NCBI GenBank assembly: GCA_030407005.1
Contig: JAUDYN010000011.1
Location: forward strand, 1,292,501-1,356,500
DNA from: Desarmillaria ectypa
Taxonomy: Eukaryota > Basidiomycota > Agaricomycetes > Agaricales > Physalacriaceae
Length of the DNA: 64,000 nt
Reading direction: 5' to 3'
Shown here: positions 46,054 through 57,181 of the stretch, piece by piece
Layout of the letters: each line of letters opens with the position of its first letter
How positions within the stretch are numbered: the stretch's first letter is position 1
Made by a program: the position numbers and the translations under genes
Notes under the pieces: model-generated
Told to the model about the DNA's origin: nothing
Databases searched by the model: none
Seen by the model: the letters and a program-made list of their open reading frames with translations, nothing else

Positions 46054-48487
46054 CTAGTCCTCCGAAGTTCCACCTTTCTTTTCATTCGCAACGACACTCA
46101 CAGTACTAGGCTGCGCCGACTCGCTCGGAATGGGTGGACCCGTATAATAGAAGCGTCCATCTAAAAAGAGATGATAAGCTGCCTCCCTCACCCAAGGAAC
46201 AAACTTACTAATCATGTACCAGACGGCACTGATGGTCGCAAATCCTACAAACACCACAGAGGCATAATCTAGAAACCATTGGTTAAATCTTGACTTGAAA
46301 GTAACGATACTCATACTCATGGACACTCTCGTCACAGGTACCACCGCCGGTATCGAGAACAGTACCATCTCGAACATGGTCCAGAGCACTGCGATGCTAT
46401 TGATGGCCCATCCCCACCTACCTAACGAGTACGGAGAATCTTTGACGTTATCACGACCGTTGACAAGGGAAATGAGGACTGGCATCGAGTAGCTCGCCTG
46501 TAGACACATCACCGCCACTCCTACGAATGCATTGAAAGCCGCGCTGGAGCCGAGATAAATCAGTCCTAGCAGTAACTGGACAACGGTAACGAGGAGGAAC
46601 GCATTGACAGGGCCGTGTTTTTTTGACGATACCCGAGCAAAGAACGTGTGCAGGGGTATTGCCTTGTCTCTTGCGAATGCCCATGTTGCTCGAGAAGCGG
46701 CGGATGAAATCGATACGGCGCAAAACATGGCGATTCCGAAAACTAGTATGGTGAGCATAGGACGGAACAGGTCGATATAAGCGCGTACTAATGAACCACT
46801 ACATCAAACGTGATAGATAAGCAATCAGAACATAGACCATGTGCATGCTCTTACCATTCCGAATCCACCACCCTTTGAGCCCATTATGAGTGTGAACATG
46901 ACACCGATAGGCTGACCACTGGCGACTACTCACCCATAGTTAAAAATTATAAAATAAAAATGAGGGAAAAGGACGAACTAAGCCCCACCTGACAGCAATG
47001 TAGCAATGTCGGGGAGCGTGAACAAAATGGGCAACAAGAAGAAAACGCCTTGCAAGAAACCAAGTGGAATTGACCAAACCATGGCCCTTGGTAGGTCAAC
47101 CGTCGGATTGTGTAGCTCTTCGGCCATACTAGCAACTGAAATTCGACATGAGTCTTGATACAACCCCATACTTTGAGACTCACTCATGCCAATCGCGGCA
47201 TACGTATATGCTTTGGAGTAAGGTCAGTCAATGTAATAGTTGGGCCGTCTACAACTGACCGGGCTGAAAACAGCAATTAGACGCGAAAGATGGCACGGCA
47301 GAAGTCAGTTTACAGGCAATAGACCGATAAAGAATGACCATCCAGGCGTCCAACCCGATGCAGATGGATCAAAATGCCCGAGAGCAAAAGCAGCTGAGTG
47401 ACGACCCGCGGATGCCTTCGCCGAAAGGCACACGAGCATAACTTGAAGGATGTCAATAACCGGTCAAGTACCATACGAGTTCCCGCGTACTAAGAACACC
47501 GAGAATCGTCCAACATGCGCACATGACCTATAGACATCTCGTGAACAACTTTACTGCTTGTGGACACAACGACAACATACGTCGATATAATGAAGAATGT
47601 CGTTCAAGAAAATTCCGAGTGCCGTACAAATGAGTGTCACTCCCAAAAATATGAGATCTGGTACAGGTTAGATGAGGTCGTTGGGAAGGAAATAGATCAG
47701 GTTCACATGTATGCCACGTCTTCGCAACCCAGTCTGAGTGGAAAATACCCGCCCCTGCAACTATGATCTGTGCAGTACCCTACAACGCTGCTTGGTCAGA
47801 TAAGGTAATTGAATCGCAAGGAACTCAGGCCTTACGAAAGTGACAGACAGACAGATCGTCCACACGCCCACCATCGTCAGCCACCCATTTATCCACGACA
47901 GAAGCACACGACTCCTGGGTGACGCAAGGCGGAAACACCAATAATAGGCCCCGCCAGAAGTTGGATACTTGGCGCTAATTTCTGCCATTGATAGTGCGAG
48001 AGTGAAGATGAACGCCGAGACGCATACCCATCTTCGATAGTATGAGAAGATATTTTCGTTTGGAATTGCGAAACTCTCACCCCCAGATCAGAACCGCAGG
48101 CCCACCTCCAATGAGTCCAGTAGCGAATGGAGCAGAAAGGCCGTAAGCTGACGATGTATTTTTGTTCATCTCGCAGGAAAAATGAATTGTTCGATGCACT
48201 TACGGACTGCCATAATGGCTACGGCAGAGTCAGGTCACATCTGGGAGCGCACTAACCGAAACACAAGACATACCTAGCGTCACTGCATCGACTATCAATA
48301 GCTCAACAACCAAGTAGGAAAGAAGGAACGCACTAAACAAAATATGAAACAATCCGCGCCTCTATCCACTCAAGTCAGCGAGATCGTTAAACCACAAACA
48401 AGATGAATCAGATACCCGTGTCATCTCCTGCTGGTAACCTAACTTGTGCAGGTCAGCAACAGCAGCGGCATCGACATTGTTCGACAT
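46054..48487 (-). CDS. APC-superfamily amino-acid permease (complete)
   Basis: A 12-TM amino-acid/GABA permease. Start MSNNVDAAAVADLHKLGYQQ, EMTR. Then AYGLSAPFATGLIGGGPAVL, IWG, the signature EISAKYPTSGGAYYWCFRLA and SWINGWLTMVGVWTICLSVT, GTAQIIVAGAGIFHSD, IFLGVTLICTALGIFLNDIL, GHFDPSASGWTPGWSFFIGL, SMAEELHNPTVDLPRAMVWS, LPDIATLLSGG, ISSAASRATWAFARDKAIPL, KKHGPVNAFLLVTVVQLLLG, INSIAVLWTMFEMVLFSIPA and KFVPWVREAAYHLF, ending EKKGGTSED. About ten introns; one, near 47660-47710, removes a stop and restores YLIFLGVT. The second exon (FSAFLLSYLVVELL) is less certain. Transported substrate unknown; the family includes GABA, choline and polyamine carriers. Confidence 0.85.
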
Positions 48488-49328
48488 GGCGGTCAGAATG
48501 AAGAACAAACCGCCTTACACCCGAGATTTAAATAGACCGGAAGTATAATATTTATCATGGAGAGATAAGCAGCTGGAATTGTGGAGACGAAGATTCGGAG
48601 TCATTAAGAAACGAGATGGAAGATTTTCCGAATCCGGTCGTCGGCAGAAATAACGATAAGACATGGATTGCTACATCGAGATATGCACAGTATCAGTTTA
48701 TACCTATCAGATACATGAGATATCAGAACGAAAGGCCTCAAATTTAAAAGACTAGCTCTCACCGTCGGAGTACGGCATTTTATCACGGCATATATCTCAA
48801 TTGATTCGTTGTATCCTGGTCACCTGCAGCTGTCATAATAAACTCACGGAAGGTGCAAGACGTCAAGACGTAGCACCAAGAGCCCGCCCCAATCATACAT
48901 TGAAAAGGCTCACTGATATCCTAGAAGTGCTTGGAATCACTAATCGCGGTGATTGAACGTCGAACTCGAATGATGATGCAAAGGGAGCGTGCTGGTCTTC
49001 AGTGCACTATTAAGAAGTAACTACACAAGTCCGTATGAGGTCCGTGCATAAACAGAAAGATGCCGATATATAAAGAGCGCGACTATAAGGAAAGAATGGC
49101 CACAGTACCCTCAGGGTACGAAATGCAATGAACCTGGTTGCGTGTACAACCTGCTCTAAGAAATTAACAAGGTTTTTGAATATGAGCAGGTGAAGGTATG
49201 ACGTGGAAAGCAATGAGGATAAAAATAACACGTGTAAAGTGAAAAAGAAAAGAAAGTCCATGCAACTGTCAATTCCGCGTCTAATACCACTGGAGACATA
49301 CCATAAATACTCTTGCCTGCGTCATCAA
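48488..49328. promoter_or_regulatory. Intergenic: permease promoter and glyoxal oxidase 3' flank
   Basis: About 840 bases. The permease starts at its left edge on the minus strand. Short frames at 48604-48786 and 49010-49261 show no recognised product. No tRNA or repeat seen. Confidence 0.4.
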
Positions 49329-51843
49329 TCAGTACCTATGCGGCCGCCCAACAGGTGTACTTGTACTCATCCTCGATTCAGCAGCGTATGGGTCGTAGTC
49401 CATGCTCATTCCGTTGCGATCGTATGATTCATGCTGGTCTTGATACGGCGCTTGTAGACTTGCGGTGCTCGAGCTCCATGATTCATTTTGGCTATATGCG
49501 TGCTGTAATGGGATAAAGGCACTAGAGTCAGAACTCCGCAAGACCTTAGCTGTCCCGCCAGCGCCAGCGCCAGCGCCTAGAGAAGCTCCGAACCCGGGAC
49601 TATCTCGCATCGCATACGACGACGTAGGCTGACGATTGGCCTCACGTCTTCGTCGCGATAGACAGATACCAACAAGCGCACCGAGTATGCCCAAGACCAC
49701 CAATCCACTAACAACTCCGCCAACAACAGCAGCAGTATTAGTCTTGGTACCACTGTTTTGATCACCGCTTGATGACGTTGTGGAGCCATCGGCAGAACCT
49801 TGGGCGCTGGTATTGTTAACACTGACCGGTAGCACCGCTACATCAGCTAGTGTCTGCGTTTCGATGTTTCCACTTCCAATGATAACATAAGAACCATTGC
49901 TAGGAATACCGTTCACAACGACGTGCAAGAAAGCAGGTCCTGGCTGGTAAATGTTGGCATTCGGAGGCATCTGCGAGACATGGAGCACAATGGAACCATT
50001 ACTGTTCACGGTATACGTGCTGTTGAGTTGGAGATAACGCTGGCCCATGTTCATTGCATGCGTTGTCCAACCAGTTCGAAGGACGGATACGAAGGCGCTC
50101 GCGGCGGCAACATTAGAGTCGCCAGAATAGGAGCTGGAGGGTATGGTAACATCGAAGTAGCCTCCACCGTAAGAGAGTTTAGAAGGTAGTCCGGTCGGCT
50201 CTGGTCGGGTACTGGCAGAGAAGTAAGGGGGATAGAAAATTTCGGCGCGATATTCGGTGTTGAAGTAGGTCGTCAGGTTAACGTCGACGTTGGGGTTGGA
50301 TCCAGCAATCAATACAGATGTGTCGGGGAGAACGATTGCGGACGAATGATACAAACGAGCAATATCAGATGTGGAGAATCCATCATTAGACCACCTCTTG
50401 CCACTGTCTGCTTCGGGGTCATAAAGAGCAGGCGTACCGACAGGTCCGGAAGCAAGTGACATTCCGTAGGGCATGTCGCTGTAGGACGTTGTCTGGAGAG
50501 TCATGGTCGAATAACCAGCAGTGCCATTCAGACCTCCATTCACTACCAACAACACGCCGGTGGGCAGAATGACGAACTGACCCATGGTCCTTCCCTGTAG
50601 CATATCGTCGTCTTTGACATACACCGGAGAAGTGCCGTCCTCAGGTTCAGGGGTGATGCGGTGACAATCCGTTGAAGCCGGGTACTCCCATGTGTTGATG
50701 AATGGCCATGAGTAGTTACCCCAGGAGTAGTCCGGCATGTCAGAACCTCCACAGAAGAGAAGCGTGGGATTGTAGTTGTTCTTAGGTGTGAGAGGAAGCA
50801 TGGCAACGGCTCCGGATGCGGGATATACGCGAACGACTCCACCAGGCATATCTGGAAGCGCAGTTTCCTCGTTGGAAGTGTGATTCCATAGAACTAAAAT
50901 TTTTTTTAAAAAAAAAGTGGTACGTCATACATGGAAATACACAAAGAAACAGGTAGCTCACCAGTCGAGACGTTGGCCTGAACAAACATTTTGCCAGATG
51001 GCATCAGGAAGGTGTGGGGGTAAGAGTTGAGACCGGAAGTATTGATCATGAACTGCATGGTAGTGGCCGGCCGTCCATTGGCTGGATAATACTCATAGGT
51101 GCATTCGGCAGCACCACCCTCGAACTCTGGGTCAGTGTTGGGGTAGTTCCGGTTGATATAGCCGCCGTTTGCAAAACCGCCGATAATGACAATGTCACCT
51201 TCAGCAGTTGGTTCAGCCGTAGAATACCAACGACGTTTTTGCATGGCGAGTACGTTGGGATCATCGAACCAGCCACACTGAGTAGATTGGAAGTTGGATC
51301 CCGCAGAACAGGGGTCGAGGACCCGAATTGCTTTTCCACCGTCGTAGTCCTGATACAGAGCATCATACGAGGCCGAGCCCTCGTTATTGAGGACAGAGCC
51401 AACGTCACCGCCTTTGGTAACAGCTCCATTTCCACCAAATGTCACGAACGAACCGTTGGGAAGATGCATCCCAGACGAGCAAAATACGTTCGTCTTCACG
51501 TCCTGCACGGCGACCTCATGTGTATCGATATTCCTGGATGATGTTTAGGTAACATGGCAAAAATACGAACTTTGTTTTGCTCACCAAACAGCACCCCACG
51601 CGGGATGGCCATTGACTTGCGCGGCATTACCCTCCGCTTTATCCAAGATGTATACTTGGTCCTTATTGCCGACGAACATCTAGGGGTCGATAAGCGTTGT
51701 CGACAGCAACAGAGAGGCAAGATTCAAACCATCATAGCGCTAACTGCCGTGTTGCCTCCATCTGCAAAAGTTCCGGCTTTCTGTGCCCAGGCAGGCGAAG
51801 TGGTTGCTAGCGTGAAAGCTAACAAGGATAGTGAGGGTATCAT
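49329..51843 (-). CDS. Glyoxal-oxidase-like copper radical oxidase (AA5_1) with C-terminal membrane anchor
   Basis: Extracellular copper radical oxidase that oxidises aldehydes and feeds H2O2 to peroxidases in wood and litter decay. Start 51843 gives MIPSLSLLAFTLATTSPAWA, a signal peptide of about 20 residues. Active-site candidates: Cys about 88 in NVFCSSGMHLPNG and Tyr about 173 in RRWYSTAEPTAEG (the Cys-Tyr cofactor), Tyr-His in IARLYHSSAIVLPDTSVLIA, and the late His in GWTTHAMNMGQRYLQL. All are present. A DUF1929 beta domain follows (EYRAEIFYPPYFSASTRPEP, FLHVVVNGIPSNGSYVIIGS). Then come a Ser/Thr linker, one TM helix GVVSGLVVLGILGALVGICL, RRRR and a cytosolic tail. Many N-glycosylation sites. 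Short introns near 51670-51725, 51540-51590 and 50890-50960. Confidence 0.93.
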
Positions 51844-53545
51844 CGTGAAGGTCGTGACCCTTGCTGGAAATGCTGGTAGAAGGGGAAAGGAAAGAGAAGA
51901 GACCGCGATACGTTGAGCGGTGGTGAGCACGGTATGGAGGGAGGAAGCAAAAGAAAATGAATGTGATGGTGATGAAAAAAGGAGGCGCCCAAAAGCAAGC
52001 AGTGCGGGAAATTTAAACAGCTTTGGTTTCACGTCAACAAAGGACCCACGTCACCCTACCTATTCTTATCTTTTCATACAATCTTCTCGGCAAGTGCCTT
52101 TTACGCGAATCCGAGACACATCTGCTGGCATTTTAGTCCCGGATTATGGGCAAATCTTCTACTCGTCTTGGGGTCCTTTCATGTCACACTGGCACGGCAG
52201 CATGACGACCTCTTTTCAGATGCTCCCCATTCGGTCTAGATGGATTCGGGAGACAGCAGATCTATACCAACCTCAGGCCACTTTTAGCGCTGCAGGTTTC
52301 GAAGATATATTGTGTGCGGGGAAAGAGACCCGCGTCCAAAATAAAGCTCTCAAAATCCAATTTTAATCCAAGTAACACCGCCACGAGGGCCAGGCGCAGT
52401 CTGCAATGAAATTCATTCCTTCAGCCTTCTTTGGTTCTTTTAGCGTTGAACTTATTGGCAACCAACTGTTGATCTGTCGAGCACGCATGGAGAGAACAGA
52501 AATGCCTTGCGGATTGGCCTCGAGCGCGCGTCATTTTCGATCCGCTGTTCCAAAGGAAGAGTTCCCTCGCAAAATTGCTATTACAAAGTCGTCGCCTTGC
52601 CTTCCCATCGTACATGCCTCTTTTACAAGGAAAAAAAAAAAGGGCTAAGGCTGCTGACGGATCCGGAACAAGAGCCCAATTTCGCTTCTATGAACTTCTC
52701 ATCATCAAAATTCCACATATACAACATACATATACAGCATACCCAATTATTTAATTTTCGATTGCCATCATGATGGTCCTGCAGACGATTGACATTTCAA
52801 AAACTAGAACTATTGGAGCGATCAGGACTGCACCCCCGCATAGTCGATTTTTACCTTCCGGTGATCATGTCTAGGCTAGTCCAGGCGCGTTATATCAATG
52901 GTCCATGACGCTAGCGCCTGGGAGCCAATGCGGAGGGGGGGAGGGGGGGTACTGTGTATTGACTAGCAGCTTAGTGCGAATCGGGCAGAATAAGGCCTGA
53001 CGCTACTGAACGGCAACAGGAATAGTACAAAAACCAATATGTTTTCTTTCGCTGACTTGTCGTTAGAATATACACGGAGGACGAGGACAATTTTCCGTGA
53101 TAAATAATACCAAAAGGTGGCAAAGAGCTGGCCTCGGCAATCAAAAAATCTTGGTGCGTGCGCATGCACACCGCCTCCGTTCTTCAGGTTTATTCTTTCT
53201 TCAAGGTGAATGATTTTCCGACAATCCTGAGCCAGCTGGCACGAACCTGAATCCTGGGCAGGGTTGGCAGGATGGTCCGAGCCAAGCCTCTAAAGGATGT
53301 GATGGTGGCAACGATAACTAGTCCAAACCTGTGCCGGACGTCTCTATGCCAGACCTGTCACCCCATATTATCAAGAGCAACAAATCTCTGCTAACGTACA
53401 GCTTCTTTTGGGTCCAAGTCGGTTAGTATGGAGTGAGTGTAATAGTAATAAGATTCACTGGAACGCACTGGCGAATTTTGTGGCAGCCGGCTCAACAGTA
53501 AGAAGGGGAAGAATGTATGGATATAAAAAGCAAAGGCCAGTTTTC
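51844..53545. other. Long intergenic stretch, 1.7 kb, with a G-rich tract
   Basis: Contains the glyoxal oxidase promoter at its left. A poly-A run of 11 lies near 52631. A G-rich tract at about 52931-52949 (runs of seven G separated by one A) could form a G-quadruplex. Scattered open frames (52406-52648, 52963-53171) have no recognised content. Confidence 0.4.
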
Positions 53546-54120
53546 CTAGTTGTCCGAAGCATCTACTGATTTCATGTGGGAGAGGAGATGCTTCAAGATC
53601 CGAGGAGGATCGTTCAGGCATGAGAAGCTTCCACCGCAACAGTGGTAAACTGTGGATCCAGGTGGGCCATAGGCCATCGAGCAACAGCTGGCCGCAACTT
53701 CATTGAACAACATCAATGACTGTAATGAACGTCCTGCACACAACATAGGTGAACTTTCCCTCCCTCAGCGTGTGCCAAGAACGGGGGGCCTGAGTCGCCG
53801 TACTTAAAATTCAGCTGTTACGTCGCATTCCCCAAGCCTTTACGCAAGTCCTTCGTTGGCAGATCCGAGTATCTTCCTTCATCTCCACGAATTCGCAATA
53901 ATGAATTTTCGAGGACGTGTAAACTGGCCCGGGGGCCTTCACCCAGAATCAGAAGACGAGAAGGATTTGGTGCACCACACAGATTTGAACCAAAGTCTGC
54001 TTCTGTTCCTACACGGTTCTGAATGAGTCCCGTCACACCATACAGCGTACACGTACCATGGAACAATTCTTCGTCGAATGATACACGACGATTTGGAAGA
54101 CCTGGGGTCTGCAGTGTTAT
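53546..54120 (-). CDS. Candidate small secreted or Cys-containing protein
   Basis: An exon-like frame (53818 to about 54115) follows a clear AG acceptor (aacactgcag) and reads TPGLPNRRVSFDEELFHGTC, TLYGVTGLIQNRVGTEADFG, SNLCGAPNPSRLLILGEGPR and LHVLENSLLRIRGDEGRYSD. A lower frame (53546-53746) reads FNEVAASCCSMAYGPPGSTV and YHCCGGSFSCLNDPPRI. An upstream segment ends AYSPNQLK before a GTAAGA donor near 54178, so a short 5' exon with a signal peptide is plausible but was not fixed. Cys pairs suggest secretion. No family recognised, and the join between pieces is uncertain. Confidence 0.35.
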
Positions 54121-54969
54121 CCCGTTACAATTAGAAGAGACCTCTCCGTCAGATATAGTGCCGGTTGAGTCTTACCTTTAAGCTGATTAGGGGAGTAGGC
54201 TGTGGAGACCGTTAGAACGATACGATTGAGATAAATATGCTTCTACTGGTGCTCAGAGTGATAACGCGGGAAGCAAGGAAGGCCAAGTTCAGATTACGAA
54301 TCCTAGTGCTTGGACTTCCACCATCAATGTCATACAAAAATGAGGTACAAGATTCTGGGCCAGCATCCAGGAAGAATACAAGTTAGATTTCTCAGGAAAG
54401 TCATGCAAAGAGCGAGTTGGACAAGGTGTAGAAGGAATGCGCAAGATAGAACAAATGGGGTGACCTAGACAAGCCAACCATATATATATATGCGAAAGAA
54501 TAGACAAACCAATCAAGTTGAAACCTTCACGCGCTTGTCGCGTCAATCACATTCTTGGACGCTGTATTATATAAGATTGAAAGAAGTACAACTCTGGTCC
54601 AGAGAAAATGGGGGATGTATCTGACGCTTCTCCTGTCATCGTAGAACTACCAAAGATGTTATGACTGGTATTTTCGTTTGAATCATTTTTGGGTACGGTC
54701 ACCAGAAATTTTTTGCGCTACTCAAGTCACCATCAGTTAAAAACGAGTTGATAGATTTCCACGCTTTATTCAATACAACTGATACAGTTTGTCAGGGAAT
54801 TCTCCCTTCTCATGTTGGCAAGAGAACAAGATTCATACCTCTCAGTGGCAGACGGCCTGATTTCGACGTATTTGGGCGAACTTGGATGACCCCTGTGGCT
54901 GTGCAACAGGAGCCGTGGAAGTAAATTCCGAATTAGACAACGCATCGCACTTGTTCTCTCTCAACTTTC
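54121..54969. other. Intergenic, 850 bases
   Basis: Probably holds the 5' end of the preceding candidate gene and the promoter of the DUF6699 gene. A (TA)n run of five units lies at 54481-54490. A minus-strand frame at 54289-54546 includes hydrophobic residues LSILSHIYIWLACLGHPICS but no confirmed start or splice. Confidence 0.35.
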
Positions 54970-56459
54970 ATGGCATTGAACGGATGGACGCCTGGAAGAG
55001 ATCCTGAAATGCCATCACTAGTCGACTCTCGTGCAGCCCGTCCGAACATTCCACCGCCGCCAGGCGCGACGCACACTGGATTCGGAGGGTAATAGTCTTC
55101 TCTGTCGACAGCAGACGACGTCTGACTCAATTTGAAGTGCCGGAAATGACAGTGGCGGAATTCATGACGCATTTCCAGGATTCAGTCAGCGTGCAGCGTG
55201 CGTAGCAATACCTATTGGATTTTCGAACATTTCCTTATTACTCTTCCATAGTGGTGCCCCAGGCGCCACACCAGTGTGGCCAGCCGAATGGACTTCCGAT
55301 GAACTTTCGCCCTTGAACTTTCCTCAGACACCGGGATGGGGACGACAGACACCAGATTGGGGAGCAGCATCGGATTCGTGGCAGGGGCCGCCAGCTGGAT
55401 CCTGGGGTGGCGGTATGCCTGGTACACCTCATCCTCGACAAGGTCGTGCAGTAACGCCCAACAATGGCTTCTTCAGCACAGCATGGCAACCACCAGAGAC
55501 GACAACTCCTAACACTTTGTCTGGTCAACCAGCAGGCGATGGATGGTTTGGTGCTGGTAATCGGACTGTGAAGAGCCCTTTTGCTATGCCAATCAGTCCA
55601 TCCAAATCATTTAGAGAGGGCTGGGGCGTTGTTGATAATGATGCGCCCCCTACATCTGCCACGCTCCCGATGCATCACTCTCCATCAACTGAGGAAGGTT
55701 ACAGGATGAAGCGATCTTTGACTTGGAGTCCATCTGTGGGGAAGAAAGCTAAAATAAAGTCCAAGAAGTGGTACCCGCACGGAGATATCGATGAGTGGAA
55801 TCCGGCGCAGCGACCGAGAGATTGGAGGGCAGACTTTGAAATGAGACCATCATTCATCAGGCTCAGCTTGTCCAAGAATCGCTCTGATGTTCAAGGTATG
55901 TTACTTGGGTTATGCACCGAAACGAGCTCATCTGCTATGCTCAGAGAGTAACGATCCAGAGCGACGGATCTTACATGGCCTTCTCGCATACGATGCTCAC
56001 GCCCCTTCAATACATCTTGATCTTCGTACAAATCCGTTCACACAGCCCGCCATGTTCTCTCACCTCGGTCGGGCGTACAATCAGATAGACCTTATGCAGA
56101 TTGCCACGAATCCACCTGCGCCGTTCATGCGCCTGTACCATACCCGCTATCCGTGGTACGTGGATGTATACGCGTCGAACCCAAATGGCGTAACAATCTA
56201 CGACATTCTCATGCAGCTGCACGTGCAAATGATGATGCCGATTGAAAGTCGGCATTATTATTGTGAGGACGTGCGGAGTAAAGAGAGGGAGTTGCTCGGC
56301 GCGGCATATACCTCCAGATGTCACGGAGATAAAGAGCTCATGTCGAGAGGAGTGGTGAGGGTAGATTTCCTGGGGATGGAAGGTCGGCTATTGCTGCAGG
56401 GGCTGGTCAGAGGGAGGAACGGGATGTGGGAGATGAAGATCGCCAAAATCGACTCATAA
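54970..56459 (+). CDS. DUF6699-containing protein with disordered Pro/Gly/Trp-rich N-terminus
   Basis: Exon 1 starts MALNGWTPGRDPEMPSLVDS and ends ATHTGFGG at a GTAATA donor near 55089. The acceptor near 55250 restores GAPGATPVWPAEWTSDE in phase. A disordered region follows (GWGRQTPDWGAASDSWQGPP, GMPGTPHPRQGRAVTP), then KKAKIKSKKWYPHGDIDEWN. The C-terminal domain after an intron near 55895-55946 reads ERRILHGLLAYDAHAPSIHL, DLRTNPFTQPAMFSHLGRAY, MQIATNPPAPFMRLYHTRYP, WYVDVYASNPNGVTIYDILM and QLHVQM..., the conserved pattern of DUF6699, a family expanded in Agaricomycetes with unknown function. The end is KIAKIDS at TAA 56457-56459. An earlier start for exon 1 cannot be excluded. Confidence 0.82.
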
Positions 56460-57181
56460 ACGCCGTTGTATGAAATTTCCCTTTCATTGATACTACTAAC
56501 CATCTGCACTGGAACATGTACGTCCCCATCTCGTCCTGCTTTATTGTTCTTTTATCATCTGTATCACTTATCTATTTTCCCCATCAACTCAGCTCACATG
56601 TTGTATTATATGTAGACCACATAATTTGAGGTACCAATTTTGAATTGACTCGGAGACCATCACTGCACACTCTGGCATCCCACCGCCGATTGGTTTGCTT
56701 GCGGTGAGTTACTACCGGTATCTTGTCATCTCAGGAAGAGGTACTGGAATAATTGGTTGGCAGGTCTTTCCAGGAACTTCCCAGCTGGAAAATGCGGCGG
56801 TGGCGGTATCGGACATTTCACTACGTTTCCTAGTGATCACTATCGCGATCTACAGCCACTTTCGCCACCGCTGGCGCGCGCAAAAAGGGCTCCAATGCTG
56901 GTCACTTAGTACCATTCCTCTTCCCGGATCCCCTTCAAGCTACCGATCATCCATTTCCCCGAAATCCTCCATTTCGAGCCGGACGTCACAAGCTAGCAAC
57001 AAAAATATGTGTAATTGTCTCGGACTAGGATCAAGATGGAAATTTCGAACTGCGGAAACTTCCCTGCAATCAAGTGCAGACGCTGATGAAGTCTTCTTAT
57101 CAGGCATGAAAAAGTCCCGGGACATTACTTAAAGGCTTTCTTCCCACCAGAACTGAAAGCATAGAACGCAGTCAACTTCCC
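56460..57181. other. Intergenic, 720 bases, before FAD monooxygenase copy 2
   Basis: A 145-codon plus-strand frame (56695-57132) lacks an ATG start and any recognised domain; its reading SSYRSSISPKSSISSRTSQA is low-complexity. It may be leader or promoter of the monooxygenase. No other feature seen. Confidence 0.35.

Noticed and set aside
56695..57132. 145-codon plus-strand frame before FAD monooxygenase copy 2
   Set aside because: Lacks an ATG at its start, shows low-complexity Ser content and no domain; more likely promoter/leader DNA.
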